A stretch of DNA of 64,000 nt, taken from positions 558,001 to 622,000 of the forward strand of contig NZ_LIPG01000003.1 of assembly GCF_001905505.1 (NCBI RefSeq). The letters run 5' to 3'. Positions 15,380 through 24,586 of the stretch are shown one piece after another. This DNA comes from Streptomyces sp. CB02058. Its GTDB lineage: Bacteria > Actinomycetota > Actinomycetes > Streptomycetales > Streptomycetaceae. The translations under genes were made by a program, and so were the position numbers. The notes under the pieces are model-generated. The model saw nothing but the letters and a program-made list of their open reading frames with translations, searched no databases and was not told the DNA's origin. Numbering within the stretch: position 1 is the first letter of the stretch; every line of letters starts with the position of its first letter.

Positions 15380-15415
15380 GGAGGGTGGTGCCGTGTCGGC
15401 GCAGCACCACCCTCC
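15380..15415 (-). terminator. terminator of the acyl-CoA dehydrogenase gene
   Basis: A perfect 12-bp stem (GGAGGGTGGTGC at 15380-15391, GCACCACCCTCC at 15404-15415) with a 12-nt loop, 45 nt past the stop on the minus strand. Confidence 0.7.
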
Positions 15416-15460
15416 GTCGTTTGTTCCGGGGGTCCGTCGGCGCTCCCGGGCAGGCGCCCG

Positions 15461-17098
15461 CTAGCTCTCCTGGGCCCGTGCCCGCTCCACGACCGTGGCC
15501 AGATCCAGACTGTGGGGCAGCGTCCCGAAGGCCGAGCCCCAGTCCCCGCCCAGCCGGGACGCGCAGAACGCGTCGGCGACCTCGGGCGGCGCCCAGCGCA
15601 GCAGCAGCGAACCCTGGAGCACCAGCGCCATACGCTCCACCAGCCGCCTGGCCCGCGCCTCGACGGCGTCCAGGTCCGCGAGCTCGGTCAGCAGGTCCTT
15701 GATCGCCGCGTCGAGCCGGTGATCGGCGCCACGTGCCTTCCCGACCTCCGTGAGGAAGGCGTTCAGTGCCCCCGGCTCACGCTGCAAGGCCCGCAGCACA
15801 TCGAGCGCCTGGACGTTGCCCGAGCCCTCCCAGATCGAGTTGAGCGGCGCCTCGCGCAGCAGCCGCGGCATCCCGGACTCCTCGACGTAACCGTTGCCGC
15901 CCAGACACTCCAGAGCCTCACCGACCACCGCGGTGCACCGCTTCGTCACCCAGTACTTGGCGGCCGGCACGGCGATCCGCAGGAAAGCCCGCTCCTCCTC
16001 CGTGTCCGCGTCGTAGGCGGCGGCCAGCCGCAGCGCGAGCGTCGTCGCCGCCTCCGACTCAAGGGCGAGATCGGCCAGTACGTTGCGCATCAGCGGCTTC
16101 TCGATCAGCAGCCCGCCGAACGCGCTGCGGTACGCGCTGTGATGGATCGCCTGCGCCACCGCCTGCCGCATCAGCGCCGCCGAACCCACCACGCAGTCCA
16201 GCCGGGTCGCCGCCACCATCTCGATGATGGTGCGCACCCCGCGCCCCTCCTCACCGACCCGGCGCGCCCACGTCCCGTCGAACTCGACCTCGCTGGAGGC
16301 GTTCGACCGGTTGCCCAGTTTGTCCTTGAGACGCTGGATCGCGAACACGTTGCGGGCGCCGTCCGGCAGGACCCGCGGCACCAGGAAGCAGCTCAGCCCG
16401 CCCGGGGCCTGGGCCAGCACCAGGAAGCCGTCCGACATGGGCGCCGAGCAGAACCACTTGTGGCCGGTGAGCAGATACTCCCCGTCGCCGGCCAGCGGTT
16501 CGGCCCGGGTGGTGTTGGAGCGGACATCGGTGCCGCCCTGCTTCTCCGTCATGCCCATCCCGAAGAGCACACCGGCCTTCTGCGAGGCGGGCCGCAGCCC
16601 CTCCTCGTACACGTGCGAGGTCAGCAGCGGCTCCCACTCGGCGGCCAGCACCGGGTCGGTGCGCAGCGCCGGGACCGCCGCGTGTGTCATCGACAACGGG
16701 CACCCGTGGCCCGCCTCGGCCTGCGTCCAGACCAGGAACCCGGCCGCGCGCCGGACATGACCGCCCTGCCTGCCCCAGGCGTCCGTCAGCCCCGCCGTCA
16801 CCGCGTGCCCCAGCAGCCGGTGCCAGGCCGGATGGAAGTCCACCTCGTCGAGGCGGTGCCCGTAACGGTCGTGCGTACGCAGCTTCGGAGGGTTCTCGTT
16901 GGCCTGCGCACCCCACTCCTGGGCCTGGGCCGAGCCGGCGGAGAGACCCAGCGCGCCGAGTTCCTCCCGGGCCTCGTCGAGGATTCCGGGCTCCAGATGC
17001 CGCTCGACGGCCTCCGTCAGAGCACGATCGGCCGCGAAGACGTCATAGCCGACCAGCGGCGGAACCTGGTTGGTCACTGTGTGGGTGGTAGCTGCCAT
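15461..17098 (-). CDS. AidB-like acyl-CoA dehydrogenase family flavoprotein
   Basis: 545 residues, the long AidB-like form of the family. Visible marks are GMGMTEKQGGTDVRSN (FAD/substrate loop), HKWFCSAPMSDGFLVLA, RLKDKLGNRSNASSEVEF, GGNGYVEESGMPRLLREAPLNSIWEGSGNV with the family's catalytic-region Arg/Glu, and a C-terminal helical extension. E. coli AidB binds DNA and protects against alkylation; actinobacterial homologues are mostly uncharacterised, so dehydrogenase activity is not assured. ATG 17098 has no purine-rich site, and TACCGT lies just upstream, so a leaderless transcript is possible. Divergent from the YihY gene with only 17 nt between starts. Confidence 0.88.
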   Translation of the reverse strand: MAATTHTVTNQVPPLVGYDVFAADRALTEAVERHLEPGILDEAREELGALGLSAGSAQAQEWGAQANENPPKLRTHDRYGHRLDEVDFHPAWHRLLGHAVTAGLTDAWGRQGGHVRRAAGFLVWTQAEAGHGCPLSMTHAAVPALRTDPVLAAEWEPLLTSHVYEEGLRPASQKAGVLFGMGMTEKQGGTDVRSNTTRAEPLAGDGEYLLTGHKWFCSAPMSDGFLVLAQAPGGLSCFLVPRVLPDGARNVFAIQRLKDKLGNRSNASSEVEFDGTWARRVGEEGRGVRTIIEMVAATRLDCVVGSAALMRQAVAQAIHHSAYRSAFGGLLIEKPLMRNVLADLALESEAATTLALRLAAAYDADTEEERAFLRIAVPAAKYWVTKRCTAVVGEALECLGGNGYVEESGMPRLLREAPLNSIWEGSGNVQALDVLRALQREPGALNAFLTEVGKARGADHRLDAAIKDLLTELADLDAVEARARRLVERMALVLQGSLLLRWAPPEVADAFCASRLGGDWGSAFGTLPHSLDLATVVERARAQES

Positions 17099-17115
17099 GC
17101 CGATACGGTAAGGAG

Positions 17116-18240
17116 GTGCAGGCAGCAAACGAAACACCCGAGCGGCCACCGGGTCGGCTCCACCGGGCTCGAGTCCTCTATCGCAACGTGTCGAAGCGCC
17201 AGATGGCGTGGCATCTGCTCAAGGACACGGTCAACTCGTGCATCGAGTACCGCATCCTCGGCCTCGCCGCCGAGGCGGCCTTCTTCACCCTGCTGTCCCT
17301 GCCGCCCCTGCTGCTCGGTCTGATCGGGCTGCTCGGATACGTCGACGACTGGACGGCCACCACCACCGTCGCCTCCATCGAGCGCAACATCCTCGGCGCG
17401 GTGCAGACGGTGCTGTCCGAGCGCGGGGTCAACGACATCGCGAAACCGCTCATAGCCGACGTGACCACGGGCGCGCGCCCCGACGTCATCTCCATCGGCT
17501 TCGCGATCGCGCTCTGGTCCGGCTCCCGCGCGGTGAACGTCTTCATCGACACCATCACCGTGATGTACGGCCTCGACGGCCACCGGGGCATCGTCAAGAC
17601 CCGGCTGCTCGCCTTCCTGCTCTACGTGGTCGCGCTGCTCCTGGGCGCCGTGGTGCTGCCGCTGCTGGTCGTCGGCCCCGACCGGGTGGTGGAGTTCGTC
17701 CCCTTCGGCACCGAGGTACTGGCCGTCCTCTACTGGCCGTTGGTCATCGTCCTGTCCATCGCCTTCCTGACCACGCTCTACCACGTGTCCGTCCCCGTCC
17801 GTTCACCGTGGATAGAGGACGTGCCCGGGGCGCTCGTGGCGCTCGGCATGTGGGTGCTGGGGAGCTTCCTGCTGCGGATCTACCTCACGAGCACCGTCGA
17901 AGGCCCCACCATCTACGGCTCCTTGGCCGCCCCCATCGCCGTACTGCTATGGATAGGTATCTCTGCTTTCGCCGTACTCGTCGGTGCCGCCGTGAACGCG
18001 GCGATCGACCGCGTCTGGCCCTCGCTGGCCACGGCGGCGGCCCGCGCGGCCAGCGACCGGGTGAAGGCGGCGCAGGCCGCGGAACTGGTGGCCCGTACCC
18101 AGGCGGCGAACTGGGACGCCTACGCGGACGACGACGAGGAGGACGTCTCCATGCCCTCCGAATTCCCCGAGCGCTGGTCGCGCTTCCTGCCCCCGGACGA
18201 CGTGAAGTCCCGCCTGCACGGGAACCGGGACGCGAAGTAG
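17116..18240 (+). CDS. YihY/BrkB-family inner membrane protein
   Basis: 374 residues. Residues 25-290 carry about six membrane segments, beginning IEYRILGLAAEAAFFTLLSLPPLLLGL and including SIGFAIALWSGSRAVNVFIDTITVMYG, the YihY family core. The C-terminal 80 residues are cytoplasmic, alanine-rich then acidic (YADDDEEDVSMPSEFPERW). The family was once called RNase BN by mistake; its function is unknown. GTG 17116 sits directly behind AAGGAGG, too close for normal spacing, so an internal GTG at 17188 cannot be ruled out. Confidence 0.85.
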   Translation: MQAANETPERPPGRLHRARVLYRNVSKRQMAWHLLKDTVNSCIEYRILGLAAEAAFFTLLSLPPLLLGLIGLLGYVDDWTATTTVASIERNILGAVQTVLSERGVNDIAKPLIADVTTGARPDVISIGFAIALWSGSRAVNVFIDTITVMYGLDGHRGIVKTRLLAFLLYVVALLLGAVVLPLLVVGPDRVVEFVPFGTEVLAVLYWPLVIVLSIAFLTTLYHVSVPVRSPWIEDVPGALVALGMWVLGSFLLRIYLTSTVEGPTIYGSLAAPIAVLLWIGISAFAVLVGAAVNAAIDRVWPSLATAAARAASDRVKAAQAAELVARTQAANWDAYADDDEEDVSMPSEFPERWSRFLPPDDVKSRLHGNRDAK

Positions 18241-18273
18241 GACCGTTACCGCGCGGGGCGGCCGTCGGTGGGT

Positions 18274-21200
18274 TCAGTCCCGATCGGTGCCGCGTCCTTC
18301 GGGGAACAGCCTGCGCCACCACGGAGAGCGGGCAGCCGCGGGCGGCGTGGCCTCCGCGTCGGGCACGGCAATCGGCACCTGCGCGCCCAGAGGCTCTCGC
18401 GTCGCCAGCGTGATCGTGCGGTACCAGCCGGCCGCCCTGCTCCTCCCTTCCCTCGCCGGATCTGCTCCGAACGGTCTGAACCCCCTCTGCTGTCCGGGTG
18501 CCAGCTGCCGGTACTGGTCACGTGAGATGCCGACCGAGACCGTGACCACCCCCACGCCCACGGCCGGCGTGGCCATGGGCAGGGTCTCCCGCAGGTGCTT
18601 CGCCTCCCGCGGACTGCCTGTGGCGAAGAGCAGGATCTTCGCCAGGACCGGAGCGCCCGACACCGGCAGGAGTGCCGCGAGTCTGTGGGGAAAGGTCTCC
18701 GTAGCCCAGGTGACCAGGCCCGCCGTGCCGACGCCCGTCATGTGGAAGAGCTGTCCGGGGACCGCGGTCGCCTCGTCCGTCGGCACGCGGAGCTGCACCC
18801 CGACCAGCTGCCTGACCGCTCGGGACGCCTGTTGTTCGTCCGCTTCGGAACCGTCCACGAAGAGATACACGATCACCGGGGTGCTGTAGGAGGCGCTTGC
18901 CGACGCCTCGGCGACCCGGCGCGCGGTCGCCAGATCCTGCCGCCATTCCGAGAGCCTGCGCCGCTCCCCGGCCGCCCACGGGCCGGGCAGCCCACCCAGC
19001 GGGGTCTCGCCGAAGAGGGCCAGTGCCTCGTCGTACATCTCGACCGCCTCCGCGAAGTCGCCTGCGGCGTAGGCCACCTCGGCCCGCTGCACCAGACTCT
19101 CCGCCACGACCAGGTCGAGTTCGGAGCGGTCGATCTCCAGCCAGCAGGAACTGTTCGAGGACTGGATGTCGTGCCCCAGTGCCCTCAGGTGCATGGTGTA
19201 CTCGTGCCCGGTCGATGCCTCGTCGTGTCCGACCGCCCGGCGCAGCTCGCTGAACGGGACGGGCCTGCCGCGGGCCAGCAGGAGGCAGGCCAGGACGAGG
19301 TCGCGCTCGGATGCCTCGGGCCTCGTCCGCCGACGGGGGCCGATCGTGGCCAGTGGTTCCGCCAGTACCCGGTAACGCCACACGAAGTCGGCGCTGTCGA
19401 GTCGGGAGAACTCGGCCGCGGCACGTTCGCACGCGTCCGCATCACCGCCGATCAGATCCATGATCAGCTGTTCCAGCACCGGGAATTTCACGGTTCCGAT
19501 GCGCAGGCGGCCACGGGCCCCTTGGTCCGGAGGTGAGCCGGTCGCCAGCTCGTACAGCACCCTTCCGAGGCCCCGCAGATCGTCCAGCGGCTCACCCGGG
19601 CGCGAGCCCGTCGCGGCGGCCCCGTAGGGCCAGCGGAGCCCCGATTCGACCAGCAGCGGGTTGTCGTGCTTGGTCAGCACGACGTTCGACAGTTTCACCG
19701 ACCCGTGCACCAGTCCGGCCCGGTGCAGACTCCGGAGCCCGTTCAGGAGCGCCTTGCCGAAGGCGACCAGGCGTCCCGGCTCGATACCGTCGGGGTGCTG
19801 CTCCGCCAGCCGGTCGAGAGCCGGGCCGTTCACCAGCTCCATGACCACGCCGCACCCGTCCCGGGTCTCGAAGGCGTCGTAGAGGCCGACCAGGTTCGGG
19901 CGGGAGATCTGCGCCAGCTCCTGGACGCGGCTGAGGAAGCCACTGGTGCTGGAGATCCTGATGAACTCGGCCACCCCGGGCTCGTACCGGAAGAACTTCA
20001 GTGCCACCACTCGCAGGAGCGAGTGGTCCATGGCCTGCCAGACCTCACCGGACCTGCCCGAGCCGATGAACCGTTCGAGTTCGTAGCGGCCCGCCTGGAA
20101 CAGGTATCCCACCGCGTGCTGCGGATCCGGGCGCTTCCGGGCCCGGGTATCCCGGCGCGTACCGGAGCTCTCCGCCACACCGTCCGCCTGCGCGCCGGAA
20201 GGCGCTGCCGAGGGGCCGACCGGTCCGCGCAGCAGCCGCACGCTCTCCGGGCTGACGAGGGCGAACGGAGAGCCGAGGGCGTCGCTCACCGTGCCGTGGT
20301 CCGCCGCGACGAGAGCCCGGAACTCGCCGGGCACCGCGCCCGCGCGTGCCTCGATCTGCGCGCTCACCCGGCCGAGCAGCTGGGCCGTGCTCAGGAGCGA
20401 GGATCGGGGCAGCGTTCCCAGCAGCACCTCACGGACACCGGGCCGGAACGTGTACGCACCCGAGGGCGGCCCCGGCTCCGCCTTCAGCATGCCGCTCAGC
20501 ACGACCTCCGCCAGGTGCTGGGGCCGCGGGCGTTCCTCCGTCGCGGCCTGGACCAGTCGCATCACCGGCAGACTCGCCTGTCCCACAGCCAGATGGGCCG
20601 CGAGCCGGAAGGCCCCGGGAGATGCGATCGACCGGAAACGCAGCACCAGTTCGTCCGGCGGGACCTCCTCGGGGACGACCGCGTCGGCGGTGTGGGGCAC
20701 GGCGTGAGCGGAGGGGTGCAGTCGCGCCGCCGCCCCGGGGACAGGGCCGGATCCGGGTGAGGCCACCAGAGAGGCCCAGTGCCCCAGCCAGTCCGGGGAC
20801 ATCTCGAGGCAGGGCAGCAGCAGCGCGTGCGGAGGCGGGCCGCCGGTCTCGTACGGGGTGAAGGAGAGGGCCGCGTTCGGCACGCCGGGCCCCGGCGAGG
20901 CGAACTCGCCCGCCACCGCGGAGAGCGCGGTGTGCTGCCACAGGCGTTCGGGCAGCGGCTGGAGAAGGGCGACCGGCAACTCCTGGGCCCACGAGCGCAG
21001 CGTGCCGTACCAGCGGCGCCCCGCAGGCCCCGCCCGCCACTGCGGGCCCATCGCGTCGCTGACGACCAGCACGGTGGTGCGAGCCCGTTCCAGGTGCCGG
21101 GCCGGTACGGAGCCGGCCCCGGAGAGGGGCAGCACCGTGATCGTTCGGAAGGCCCCGGTCTGGGCGAGGACCGTGCACAACTCCTTGAGCAGCGGACGCC

Positions 21201-21807
21201 ACATGGTCATCGTGGGCCCCGTGTCGAAGACGACACAGAGGTTCAGCCAGCGCTCCGGGCGTGGGCGCATCAACGGGAGCCAGAGCGGAGGGGGCGCTCC
21301 CGGAGGCCGTTCCACCAGCGTCGCGGCGGCGATCCGGTGCGCGGTCCCGTGCTCGTCCAGTTCGCTCGCGTAGCTGCTCGGGGTCGTACGCCGCAGGGGC
21401 CGCAGGGCTCGTTGCAGTGCCAGCGGATGCGGAAGCAGGGGTGGGGCCGGTGCGAGCAGCGGGGTCTGTGCCATGGGGCTCATGGAGCTCGGCGCCCGGT
21501 CGCGTGCGGCAGGACGCGGCGAGGGAAGCCGCATGGGGACCCTGTCGTGTCCGGGGCCGGCCGGTGCGGAAGCGTCGGCAGCGCGGTGAGCCGGCTCGGG
21601 GAGCGGTTCGGCCGTCCGCAGGGAGTCACCGGACGGCGCTGCGGGCGGTGTCCGGCCGGCCGGGGCGTTCCCGGCCGACCGGTCCGTGGGCGTCCCCGGC
21701 TCCATGTGGCCCGCCAGCCAGAGGAGTTCGGCGAGTTCACGGCCGGTCGGCGCAGTCCCGCCCGCCCGTGCGAGCACGGTCGCCAGACCTTGGAGCTCAG
21801 AGCTCAT
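18274..21807 (-). CDS. SAV_2336-type / vWA-like / pseudokinase / SARP-like fusion protein
   Basis: 1177 residues in five parts. Residues 1-40 match the SAV_2336 N-terminal helix domain (ATVLARAGGTAPTGRELAELLWLA), then a Pro-rich linker. Residues 185-330 look like a degenerate vWA domain (NLCVVFDTGPTM, D195). Residues 570-770 are kinase-like: glycine loop IGSGRSGEVW and K604 are present, but HRD is HGS (S703) and DFG is ESG (721-723), so catalysis is doubtful. Residues 835-965 resemble a SARP winged helix plus BTAD repeat (SERDLVLACLLL, AGDFAEAVEMYDEALALF). Residues 970-1177 are unrecognised. It is the last gene of a four-gene operon and overlaps the MoxR gene by 11 nt. Confidence 0.82.
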   Translation of the reverse strand: MSSELQGLATVLARAGGTAPTGRELAELLWLAGHMEPGTPTDRSAGNAPAGRTPPAAPSGDSLRTAEPLPEPAHRAADASAPAGPGHDRVPMRLPSPRPAARDRAPSSMSPMAQTPLLAPAPPLLPHPLALQRALRPLRRTTPSSYASELDEHGTAHRIAAATLVERPPGAPPPLWLPLMRPRPERWLNLCVVFDTGPTMTMWRPLLKELCTVLAQTGAFRTITVLPLSGAGSVPARHLERARTTVLVVSDAMGPQWRAGPAGRRWYGTLRSWAQELPVALLQPLPERLWQHTALSAVAGEFASPGPGVPNAALSFTPYETGGPPPHALLLPCLEMSPDWLGHWASLVASPGSGPVPGAAARLHPSAHAVPHTADAVVPEEVPPDELVLRFRSIASPGAFRLAAHLAVGQASLPVMRLVQAATEERPRPQHLAEVVLSGMLKAEPGPPSGAYTFRPGVREVLLGTLPRSSLLSTAQLLGRVSAQIEARAGAVPGEFRALVAADHGTVSDALGSPFALVSPESVRLLRGPVGPSAAPSGAQADGVAESSGTRRDTRARKRPDPQHAVGYLFQAGRYELERFIGSGRSGEVWQAMDHSLLRVVALKFFRYEPGVAEFIRISSTSGFLSRVQELAQISRPNLVGLYDAFETRDGCGVVMELVNGPALDRLAEQHPDGIEPGRLVAFGKALLNGLRSLHRAGLVHGSVKLSNVVLTKHDNPLLVESGLRWPYGAAATGSRPGEPLDDLRGLGRVLYELATGSPPDQGARGRLRIGTVKFPVLEQLIMDLIGGDADACERAAAEFSRLDSADFVWRYRVLAEPLATIGPRRRTRPEASERDLVLACLLLARGRPVPFSELRRAVGHDEASTGHEYTMHLRALGHDIQSSNSSCWLEIDRSELDLVVAESLVQRAEVAYAAGDFAEAVEMYDEALALFGETPLGGLPGPWAAGERRRLSEWRQDLATARRVAEASASASYSTPVIVYLFVDGSEADEQQASRAVRQLVGVQLRVPTDEATAVPGQLFHMTGVGTAGLVTWATETFPHRLAALLPVSGAPVLAKILLFATGSPREAKHLRETLPMATPAVGVGVVTVSVGISRDQYRQLAPGQQRGFRPFGADPAREGRSRAAGWYRTITLATREPLGAQVPIAVPDAEATPPAAARSPWWRRLFPEGRGTDRD

Positions 21808-22795
21808 CGCTGTCCAGGAGGTCCGCGTGGCTGCTCAGGTACGGCATCAGGTACTCGGCCAGAACCTCCCTGGAGGAGGCGTCGAGCCCAGCTGCCCGGG
21901 TCAGGTACACGGCGTTGAGCAACTGATCGGTGGCCAGTTCCCCGCCGCTGCCCTTGGCCAGAAAGGCGGAGATCAGAGCCCGGGCCTCGTCGTCGAGCTC
22001 TCCCAGGTGAGCCCGCACGATGTCTTCCAGGTGGGCGGGCAGAGGCTGTTTCAGTTCGAGCGTCACGCACCGGCGCAGGAACGCGGGCGGGAACTCGCGC
22101 TCGCCGTTGCTCGTCAGTACCACCAGAGGGAAGGCACGGCATCGGACCCGCCCGTGCCGCACCGGCGCCCGCTCCTCGGAGTCCGCCGTCATCACATCCG
22201 CCTCCGGATGCGTACGGGCCGCCCGGGTCAGTTCCGGGATCTCGAACTGCCCTTCCTCCAGAATGTTCAGCAGGTCGTTGGGAAGGTCCAGATCACTCTT
22301 GTCGATCTCGTCGACGAGCAGCACGCGGGGCCGCTCGTACGGCAGCAGAGCAGTCCCCAGCGGGCCCAGGCGCAGGTGGTGCTCCACATCGCTGTCCTCC
22401 GGCCCGCGCCCGGCCGCGTACAGACGTGACAACGGATCGTACTGGTACAGCCCGTCCGCCAGCGTCGCCCGGCTCGTGATGTTCCAGCGCAGCACCGGCC
22501 CCAGCCGCAGCTCGCGCGCCACGGCATAGGGGAGGCTGGACTTGCCGCTGCCCGGAGGCCCCGTCACGAGCAGGGGACGGCGCAGATAGAGGACCGCGTT
22601 GACCAGTTGGACGCTCTTCTCCGTGGGCTGATACGTCTGCGCACGGTGCGTCCGGTCGGGCGAGGACGCATCGTCGTCGGCGGGTACCGGCAGCGCCGGG
22701 CCGCCGTCGAAGGCGCGCCACGGCGGAGGCGGAGGCAACCGGTCGATCGCGTCGTGGGGCCGGCTCGTGCCGGTGTAGACGGGCCACAGGGACAT
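21797..22795 (-). CDS. MoxR-type AAA+ ATPase
   Basis: 332 residues. Walker A is TGPPGSGKSS, Walker B VLLVDEIDKSD, sensor 1 VVLTSNGEREFP, followed by AFLRRCVTLELKQPLP with the arginine-finger region and an alpha-helical lid to the end. The N-terminal 60 residues are Pro-rich and probably disordered. MoxR ATPases usually work with a vWA protein as a chaperone pair; here the partner should be the vWA-like fusion encoded by the overlapping downstream gene. It starts 24 nt after the stop of the protease gene. Confidence 0.92.
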   Translation of the reverse strand: MSLWPVYTGTSRPHDAIDRLPPPPPWRAFDGGPALPVPADDDASSPDRTHRAQTYQPTEKSVQLVNAVLYLRRPLLVTGPPGSGKSSLPYAVARELRLGPVLRWNITSRATLADGLYQYDPLSRLYAAGRGPEDSDVEHHLRLGPLGTALLPYERPRVLLVDEIDKSDLDLPNDLLNILEEGQFEIPELTRAARTHPEADVMTADSEERAPVRHGRVRCRAFPLVVLTSNGEREFPPAFLRRCVTLELKQPLPAHLEDIVRAHLGELDDEARALISAFLAKGSGGELATDQLLNAVYLTRAAGLDASSREVLAEYLMPYLSSHADLLDSDEL

Positions 22796-22819
22796 GCGGT
22801 ACTCCAGCTTCTGTACGAG

Positions 22820-24586
22820 TCAGCCGACAGGGGAGTGGTACAGCGGACGGACCTCGGGAAACCATCGGGGGTCTTCCCACACCAGGGACAGGTCCGCCGC
22901 CCAGTGCGGTTCCGCGCCCTCGTGGAGGAACGCCTGTTTACGCAGCTCGAAGACTCGCTGGGGAAGTTCCGACGGCGGCAGCGCGGACAGCTGCTGGGCC
23001 AGCGAGTCCAGGAAGCGACCGCCCGAACACCGCCCGGAGCAGTGGGCCCCGTCGGAGCAGCCGGTCCGGGGCCAGAGCACGATGGGGGCAGGGGCGTCCA
23101 GAGCTGCCGCGTGCAGGTCCCGGTCCCGCAGGGTCTTCGGCGCCCGCGCGAAGCCCACCGGGCCGTACACGTCCTGCAGCTGCACGGAGAGCCGCTCGGG
23201 ACGCTGCGCGGTCTCGCACGGAATGCGGTGGATCTCGGAGCGGGACTGCCCGTCCAGCGCTTCCCACATCTTCCTGAGTTTGTACTGGAGCTGTTCGCTG
23301 GCGCGCCGATCGTGGTCCATCACCACGACAGGCGACTGGCAGCCGAGAGGAGCCCGGTTGCCCTTGCGGCGTCGCCACTGATCGACGGGCTGGTTGAGCC
23401 AGCCGCGCGGGACGGCGAACGCGATGAGTTCCCGCCCCTCTGTGTCGATCTCCCCGAACGCCTCGTCGATCCGTTCCAGCACCCACTCCCGCACGTGTGC
23501 TTTCGTCATCCGCTTCTCGCCGACGAGCCGCCGGCTGCCGTCCCGGAAGGCGGACACCTCCACCAGCAGGGCGTTGCGGTCGGCGCCGCTCCGCTTGATC
23601 TCGACGAGGATGGGCGACCAGCGCCGCTCCGCCGCCGACCGGACGGGTACGGGCGGGCGGGTCGCGGGAGCGGACGTACCCGCCCGGGTGCGATGCGTCC
23701 TGGCCCAGGCCCGGAGTTCTCCGCTGAGCCCGCCGTCCAGATCGGCGACGGCATCGGCGAGGCGTACCGCGAGCTCGGCCAAGGGCTGGGAGTGCGGCCG
23801 AGGGGGTGCCTCGCTGAGCAGATACCAGACCGCCTCCCACAGCCCGGCGACCGCCTGTGAGGGCGGCTGGATTCCGAGCCTCCCGACCGCGCTCCGCAGC
23901 AGCCGGTCCACAGGGTGCACCAGGGCGGGCGCGGGGACCCGGGCGACCAGCTCACGCAGGAGTCTCTTGTCCTCCGTGGGATAGCCGGGTGTCGGGATCA
24001 GATCGGCCAGCCGCGGCCAGTGGCGGGCCAGGACCTGGGCCGGGATCATCCGGCCGTTGCGGGTCACAGGGTCGTGGGCGGACACCATGCCGACGACCCC
24101 TCCGGTCGCCTCCAGCACCACCGCGGCTCCGCTGAAACCGTGGGCGGGCTCCTGCCCGTACCCCTTCCAGAACTCCAGCTGACTCCACTCGCCGTTGATC
24201 AACTGGCGGGAGGTGACGCGAAGTTCGCTCTGGACGCCCTCGACGCCGTAGCCGGCTGGGAACCCGTAACTGACCAGTCTTCGCGGCTCCGGACCGTGTG
24301 GGGAGTCCAGCTCGCCGAACCACGCGGGCGGCAGGCCGACCCGCCGGTCCAGTTCGAGTACGGCGACGTCCCCCGTGTCGTGGGGCCCGCCCGCCCACGA
24401 GCCGCGCATGGACACCCGGGCGGGCACCGGGCCGAGCCCGGGTGCGCCGGGGAAGACGACGTCGGCACGTTCCGCGTCGCGCACCACATGGGCGCAGGTC
24501 AGCACCGTCCGCTCGGAGACGAGAAAGCCGGATCCCTCCACCGAACCGTCGAGATCGATGCGGGCCTGCCAGGCCGGCGAACCCAT
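22820..24586 (-). CDS. trypsin-like protease with VMAP-C-like C-terminal domain
   Basis: 588 residues with no signal peptide, so it is cytosolic. Residues 1-205 form a chymotrypsin-fold protease with triad H33 (TCAHVV), D73 (TGDVAVLEL) and S152 (HGFSGAAVV). A helical linker (residues about 210-300) follows. Residues about 325-588 (SPILVEIKRSGADRNALLVEVSAF, VVVMDHDRR, PIVLWPRTGC, a Cys-rich SDGAHCSGRC patch) resemble the VMAP C-terminal domain that accompanies MoxR-vWA systems. ATG 24586 overlaps the stop of the upstream gene by one base. A protease effector activated by the ATPase/vWA module is the likely role, by inference. Confidence 0.85.
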   Translation of the reverse strand: MGSPAWQARIDLDGSVEGSGFLVSERTVLTCAHVVRDAERADVVFPGAPGLGPVPARVSMRGSWAGGPHDTGDVAVLELDRRVGLPPAWFGELDSPHGPEPRRLVSYGFPAGYGVEGVQSELRVTSRQLINGEWSQLEFWKGYGQEPAHGFSGAAVVLEATGGVVGMVSAHDPVTRNGRMIPAQVLARHWPRLADLIPTPGYPTEDKRLLRELVARVPAPALVHPVDRLLRSAVGRLGIQPPSQAVAGLWEAVWYLLSEAPPRPHSQPLAELAVRLADAVADLDGGLSGELRAWARTHRTRAGTSAPATRPPVPVRSAAERRWSPILVEIKRSGADRNALLVEVSAFRDGSRRLVGEKRMTKAHVREWVLERIDEAFGEIDTEGRELIAFAVPRGWLNQPVDQWRRRKGNRAPLGCQSPVVVMDHDRRASEQLQYKLRKMWEALDGQSRSEIHRIPCETAQRPERLSVQLQDVYGPVGFARAPKTLRDRDLHAAALDAPAPIVLWPRTGCSDGAHCSGRCSGGRFLDSLAQQLSALPPSELPQRVFELRKQAFLHEGAEPHWAADLSLVWEDPRWFPEVRPLYHSPVG

